A stretch of 6,493 nucleotides of DNA, taken from positions 1 to 6,493 of the forward strand of contig JAOZSP010000096.1 of NCBI GenBank assembly GCA_029939615.1, given 5' to 3'. Shown piece by piece: positions 6,225 to 6,493 of this stretch. The notes beneath the pieces are model-generated. The model did not search any database and was not told where the DNA came from. It worked only from the letters and a program-made list of their open reading frames with translations. Source of the DNA: Candidatus Izemoplasma sp. Lineage in GTDB: Bacteria > Bacillota_I > Bacilli_A > Izemoplasmatales > Izemoplasmataceae. Position 1 is the stretch's first letter; every line of letters begins with the position of its first letter. The position numbers and the translations under genes are program-made.

Positions 6225-6493
6225 ATGAAAAAGTTAGGGATAGCTTTAGCAGGTGGTGGAGCTCGAGGAGCGTATCAAATAGGCGCTTGGAGAGCATTAA
6301 AGGAATACGAAATCGATACTAAAATAACTGCGTATAGCGGAGCTAGTGTTGGTTCTTTAAATGCTGTATTATTTGCTATGGGTGATTATGATACTGCATA
6401 TGATACATGGATGAAGTTAGATCGTAATAGTCTATTTAATTTAGAAAAAAAGATTTATAAAAGAGTATTTAAAGAAAAACTTAATTTTTTGAA
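6225..6493 (+). CDS. Patatin-like phospholipase family protein, N-terminal part
   Basis: Ninety codons are partly or fully visible before the right edge. The protein opens with the patatin oxyanion-hole loop AGGGARGAYQIG (9-20), followed by the nucleophile elbow SGASVGSLNA (38-47) with Ser41 in GxSxG. Patatin-like enzymes are serine acyl hydrolases that use a Ser-Asp dyad; the Asp motif (DGG/DGA) must lie beyond the window. No signal peptide is present, so it is likely cytoplasmic or membrane-associated, of the bacterial RssA/YlbK-like type. Start ATG 6225 follows GGGAG (6213-6217) by 7 bases, and the gap to the cyclophilin is 11 bases, so it is the fifth visible gene of the operon. The lipid substrate is not predictable from this part. 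Confidence 0.9.
   Translation, partial: MKKLGIALAGGGARGAYQIGAWRALKEYEIDTKITAYSGASVGSLNAVLFAMGDYDTAYDTWMKLDRNSLFNLEKKIYKRVFKEKLNFL

Noticed and set aside
1084..6493. Mycoplasma code with TGA read as tryptophan
   Set aside because: Conserved tryptophans are encoded by TGG (for example in nadE and mnmA), and all genes have full length and intact motifs without reading through any TGA.

Overview
The window is AT-rich bacterial DNA with dense genes, strong Shine-Dalgarno sites (AGGAGG or GAGGTGA types) and extended -10 promoters of the form TGnTATAAT. Tryptophan is written TGG and every frame reads cleanly with the standard code. This points to a low-GC Firmicutes-type genome or a standard-code Mollicutes relative such as the Acholeplasma/Izemoplasma/Haloplasma group. 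That placement is an inference from composition and gene style, with low confidence at genus level.

Left part, minus strand. Bases 1-1009 carry the first 336 codons of a soluble alkaline-phosphatase-superfamily (type I phosphodiesterase/nucleotide pyrophosphatase-like) enzyme whose C-terminus lies beyond the left edge. It has its own extended -10 promoter. Bases 1084-2106 carry a complete M42-family metallo-aminopeptidase, which ends in a small intrinsic terminator directly at its stop codon.

Middle. The 78-base gap 2107-2184 separates the divergently transcribed M42 peptidase and nadD. It contains back-to-back promoters inside a 44-bp inverted repeat (15 of 16 arm positions match). Promoter, Shine-Dalgarno site and start codon are laid out almost identically on both sides, with very short predicted leaders.

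Right part, plus strand. One tight operon runs nadD, nadE (glutamine-dependent, two-domain), mnmA, a cyclophilin, and a patatin-like phospholipase cut by the right edge. nadD and nadE overlap by 8 bases and the other gaps are 9 to 17 bases. NadD and NadE make the last two steps of NAD formation: NaMN to NaAD, then NaAD to NAD with glutamine as nitrogen source. MnmA thiolates U34 of tRNA, the cyclophilin isomerises prolyl bonds, and the patatin-like protein probably hydrolyses lipid acyl esters. These last three are housekeeping passengers with no obvious biochemical tie to NAD beyond shared ATP/pyrophosphate chemistry.

I see no mobile element, CRISPR array, RNA gene, riboswitch or defence system. 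The genes are conserved types; the most unusual structure is the mirrored divergent control region at 2104-2187. Other small oddities are the use of TAG at all five visible stop codons and an atypical NadD.
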